Below are positions 13,231 through 14,648 of a stretch of DNA of 14,648 nucleotides, one piece after another. The position numbers and the translations under genes were made by a program. Under the pieces are notes generated by a model that was given only the letters and a program-made list of their open reading frames with translations, was not told the DNA's origin and made no database searches. Within the stretch, counting starts at the first letter, position 1. Each line of letters begins with the position of its first letter. The stretch comes from JANPGR01 sp031424015 (GTDB taxonomy: Bacteria; Patescibacteriota; Minisyncoccia; Phycocordibacterales; UBA1006). The stretch is taken from assembly GCA_031424015.1 (NCBI GenBank), contig JANPGR010000079.1, positions 1 through 14,648 on the forward strand. Direction: 5' to 3'.

Positions 13231-14427
13231 ATGATTCAAAAGAAAAAATGGATTTCAACATTTGCAATGATTACTGTAGTGTTCGCAGCAGGGTTCGTCT
13301 CTGCGACGTTTGTTGATGCTTCGAATAAAAAGAGTTACAATTTTACAAAATTCTGGGAAGCGACACAAATTCTGGACAGTAAATATACCTTCAAAGACAA
13401 GGTCCCTTCGACAGCAAAACAGATTGACGGAGCTATTCGTGGTATGGTGGCGAGTTATGGTGATCCTTATACTAAGTACCTGTCTCGCGACCAATTGAAA
13501 AGTCTCAAAGACGACGTAGCAGGAGAATTCGCAGGTATTGGGGTCGAAATCGGTATCAAGAACAATCTGTTGACAGTTATCGCCCCACAAAAGGGGTCTC
13601 CGGCAGAAAAGGCAGGGTTCAAATCAGGAGATATATTCTACAAAATTGATGGGGTCCAAGTCGCAGATCTACCAATCGAAGAAGTCATTCAAAAGATTCG
13701 TGGAGAAAAAGGTACTTCGGTAACTATCGAAATTTTTAGACAAGGTGAGCCAAAGCCTATCTCTATGACCATAATCCGTGACATAATAGATATCCCTGAT
13801 ACCAAGGTTGAAACCATAAAATCAACAACGCCAGGTGTCGCAACTACAACTGATATCCCTGTGGTGTCTCTATACACATTTACTCGTGATTCAGTGCAGC
13901 AAATTCACACAGCACTCGCAGGTGTGACTAAGAGCAAGGCACCGGGCGTAGTTATCGACTTGCGGGGTAATCCAGGAGGATATCTGGATAGTTCTGTTGA
14001 GATAGCAAGTATGATCCTCCCAAAGAATGCGAGCATCGTGCTCGAGAGACCAGGTGAAAATAAAACAAAAGAAACAGTATTTCGTAGTTATGGATATGGA
14101 ATTCTCTCTGAGAGTACAAAGATTGTTGTTTTGATAGACGCTGGCAGTGCGTCCGCTTCAGAGATATTGGCAGGTGCGCTCCGCGATAACAAGAGGGCAG
14201 TATTGATTGGATCGAAATCTTTTGGAAAAGGTTCTGTCCAAGAAGTTGTTGACATGAAAGACGGCTCTGGAATAAAAGTAACCGTAGCAAAATGGTATAC
14301 ACCTAACAATGTATCTATCTCAGAAAAAGGTATTGTCCCAGATATAGAATCTGTTGATTCAAATCCGGCCGATCAGATAGATGAGGTGATGAATAGGGCA
14401 TTCCAGTATTTACGAGAAGGGAAATAA
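13231..14427 (+). CDS. S41 family carboxyl-terminal processing protease (CtpA/Prc-like)
   Basis: A 398-residue periplasmic-side protease with an uncleaved or cleavable N-terminal hydrophobic segment (about 8-28). A PDZ domain lies at about 95-183 (GIGVEI, SPAEKAGFKSGD) and the S41 peptidase core at about 210-372. Catalytic residues by spacing to E. coli Prc (25 between Ser and Lys) are Ser308 in GSASASEI and Lys333 in FGKGSVQ, with Asp319 in the expected acidic position. LRGNPGGYLD (244-253) is the usual structural motif. The family trims or degrades envelope proteins from the C-terminus. Length is typical. It has its own TATACT promoter and is followed by inverted repeats that probably end transcription. 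Confidence 0.93.
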   Translation: MIQKKKWISTFAMITVVFAAGFVSATFVDASNKKSYNFTKFWEATQILDSKYTFKDKVPSTAKQIDGAIRGMVASYGDPYTKYLSRDQLKSLKDDVAGEFAGIGVEIGIKNNLLTVIAPQKGSPAEKAGFKSGDIFYKIDGVQVADLPIEEVIQKIRGEKGTSVTIEIFRQGEPKPISMTIIRDIIDIPDTKVETIKSTTPGVATTTDIPVVSLYTFTRDSVQQIHTALAGVTKSKAPGVVIDLRGNPGGYLDSSVEIASMILPKNASIVLERPGENKTKETVFRSYGYGILSESTKIVVLIDAGSASASEILAGALRDNKRAVLIGSKSFGKGSVQEVVDMKDGSGIKVTVAKWYTPNNVSISEKGIVPDIESVDSNPADQIDEVMNRAFQYLREGK

Positions 14428-14435
14428 GCTTCAAT

Positions 14436-14585
14436 AACCTAAATCCGAAAAGCCAACGAAAACCCACGTGTTCTCGCAAAGCGAGCCACTTTTCTTCCCT
14501 TGTCGGGAAATATATCAGTTTTTTGCAAAAACTGATTATTTTTCTTGTGAAGAGGGTATTTCTTTTGGTTTTTCGGATTTAGGTT
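14436..14585. repeat. Large inverted repeat with nested hairpins after the protease gene
   Basis: A perfect 16-bp pair (14436-14451 with 14570-14585, beginning AACCTAAATCCG) continues imperfectly inward to about 14465 and 14555. Inside are three more hairpins: CTCGC/GCGAG (14473-14477, 14481-14485), TTCCC/GGGAA (14495-14499, 14505-14509) and a 10-bp one at 14514-14536. It is a possible MITE-like or structured-RNA element, and no gene is seen to the window end. Confidence 0.6.
14514..14543 (+). terminator. Possible intrinsic terminator of the protease gene
   Basis: ATCAGTTTTT (14514-14523), loop TGC and AAAAACTGAT (14527-14536) form a perfect but AT-rich 10-bp stem, followed by a T-rich run. 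It is weaker than the other two terminators in the window. Confidence 0.5.
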
Positions 14586-14648
14586 TAACAGAGTTGATAA
14601 AAGATAGAAAGAAAAGAAAAAGGGGGTCGCCGTAGAAGTCATAAGGGG

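Noticed and set aside
1..14648. tRNA or rRNA genes
   Set aside because: No cloverleaf with a TTCRA arm or rRNA-like stretch was recognised by eye in any intergenic region; a dedicated tRNA scan would settle it.

Overview
The window looks like a piece of chromosome from a Patescibacteria / Candidate Phyla Radiation bacterium, perhaps near the Parcubacteria. This placement is inferred from gene content, not tested by phylogeny. The clues are a T4SS_pilin-type (PF18895-like) pilin pair, a DUF4015 (PF13200-like) putative glycosidase, a huge secreted mosaic protein with CPR-style Cys/Trp repeats, a stand-alone tRNA-binding protein, and almost no Shine-Dalgarno sequences. All 13 genes lie on the + strand. 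Every one ends in TAA (8) or TAG (5) and none in TGA, and no gene needs UGA as a sense codon, so the Gracilibacteria/Absconditabacteria code (UGA = Gly) is not supported here.

Layout. 1-217: non-coding left edge ending in a promoter. 218-2473: pilT and pilC, a retraction ATPase and inner-membrane platform of a type IV pilus, 3 nt apart. 2520-5381: a 953-residue exported surface protein with three copies of an ~80-residue Cys repeat, three PNGGE domains, a phage-structural-protein-like module and a C-terminal peptidoglycan-binding domain, closed by a strong intrinsic terminator (5440-5470). 5555-7108: a BaiN/HI0933-type flavoprotein and a small GIY-YIG protein. 7296-8555: tyrosyl-tRNA synthetase with an unusual HIGH region. 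8556-8811: an intergenic region holding a 134-bp inverted-repeat (MITE-like) element between two imperfect copies of a 25-bp promoter-proximal sequence. 8812-10127: a stand-alone tRNA-binding OB-fold protein and a divergent actin-like/PilM-like protein. 10262-11101: two tandem paralogous two-helix pilins, then a terminator. 11102-11515: a 414-nt non-coding stretch rich in small palindromes. 11516-13068: a small membrane protein and the DUF4015 protein. 13231-14427: a CtpA/Prc-like S41 protease, followed by a large inverted repeat with nested hairpins.

How it fits together. Most gene products act at the cell surface: pilus retraction, a wall-binding adhesin-like protein, pilin-like subunits, a putative glycosidase and an envelope protease. 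That suits a small bacterium that attaches to other cells, but this is inference. The most striking non-coding signal is a TATACT box placed almost exactly 8-10 nt before the start codon of six genes (2520, 8812, 11516, 13231 at 8 nt; tyrS at 9; pilT at 10). With a normal -10 to start-site distance this implies leaderless or nearly leaderless mRNAs, and it also decides several start codons. The best candidates for something undescribed are the mosaic surface protein and the divergent PilM-like protein beside the twin pilins.
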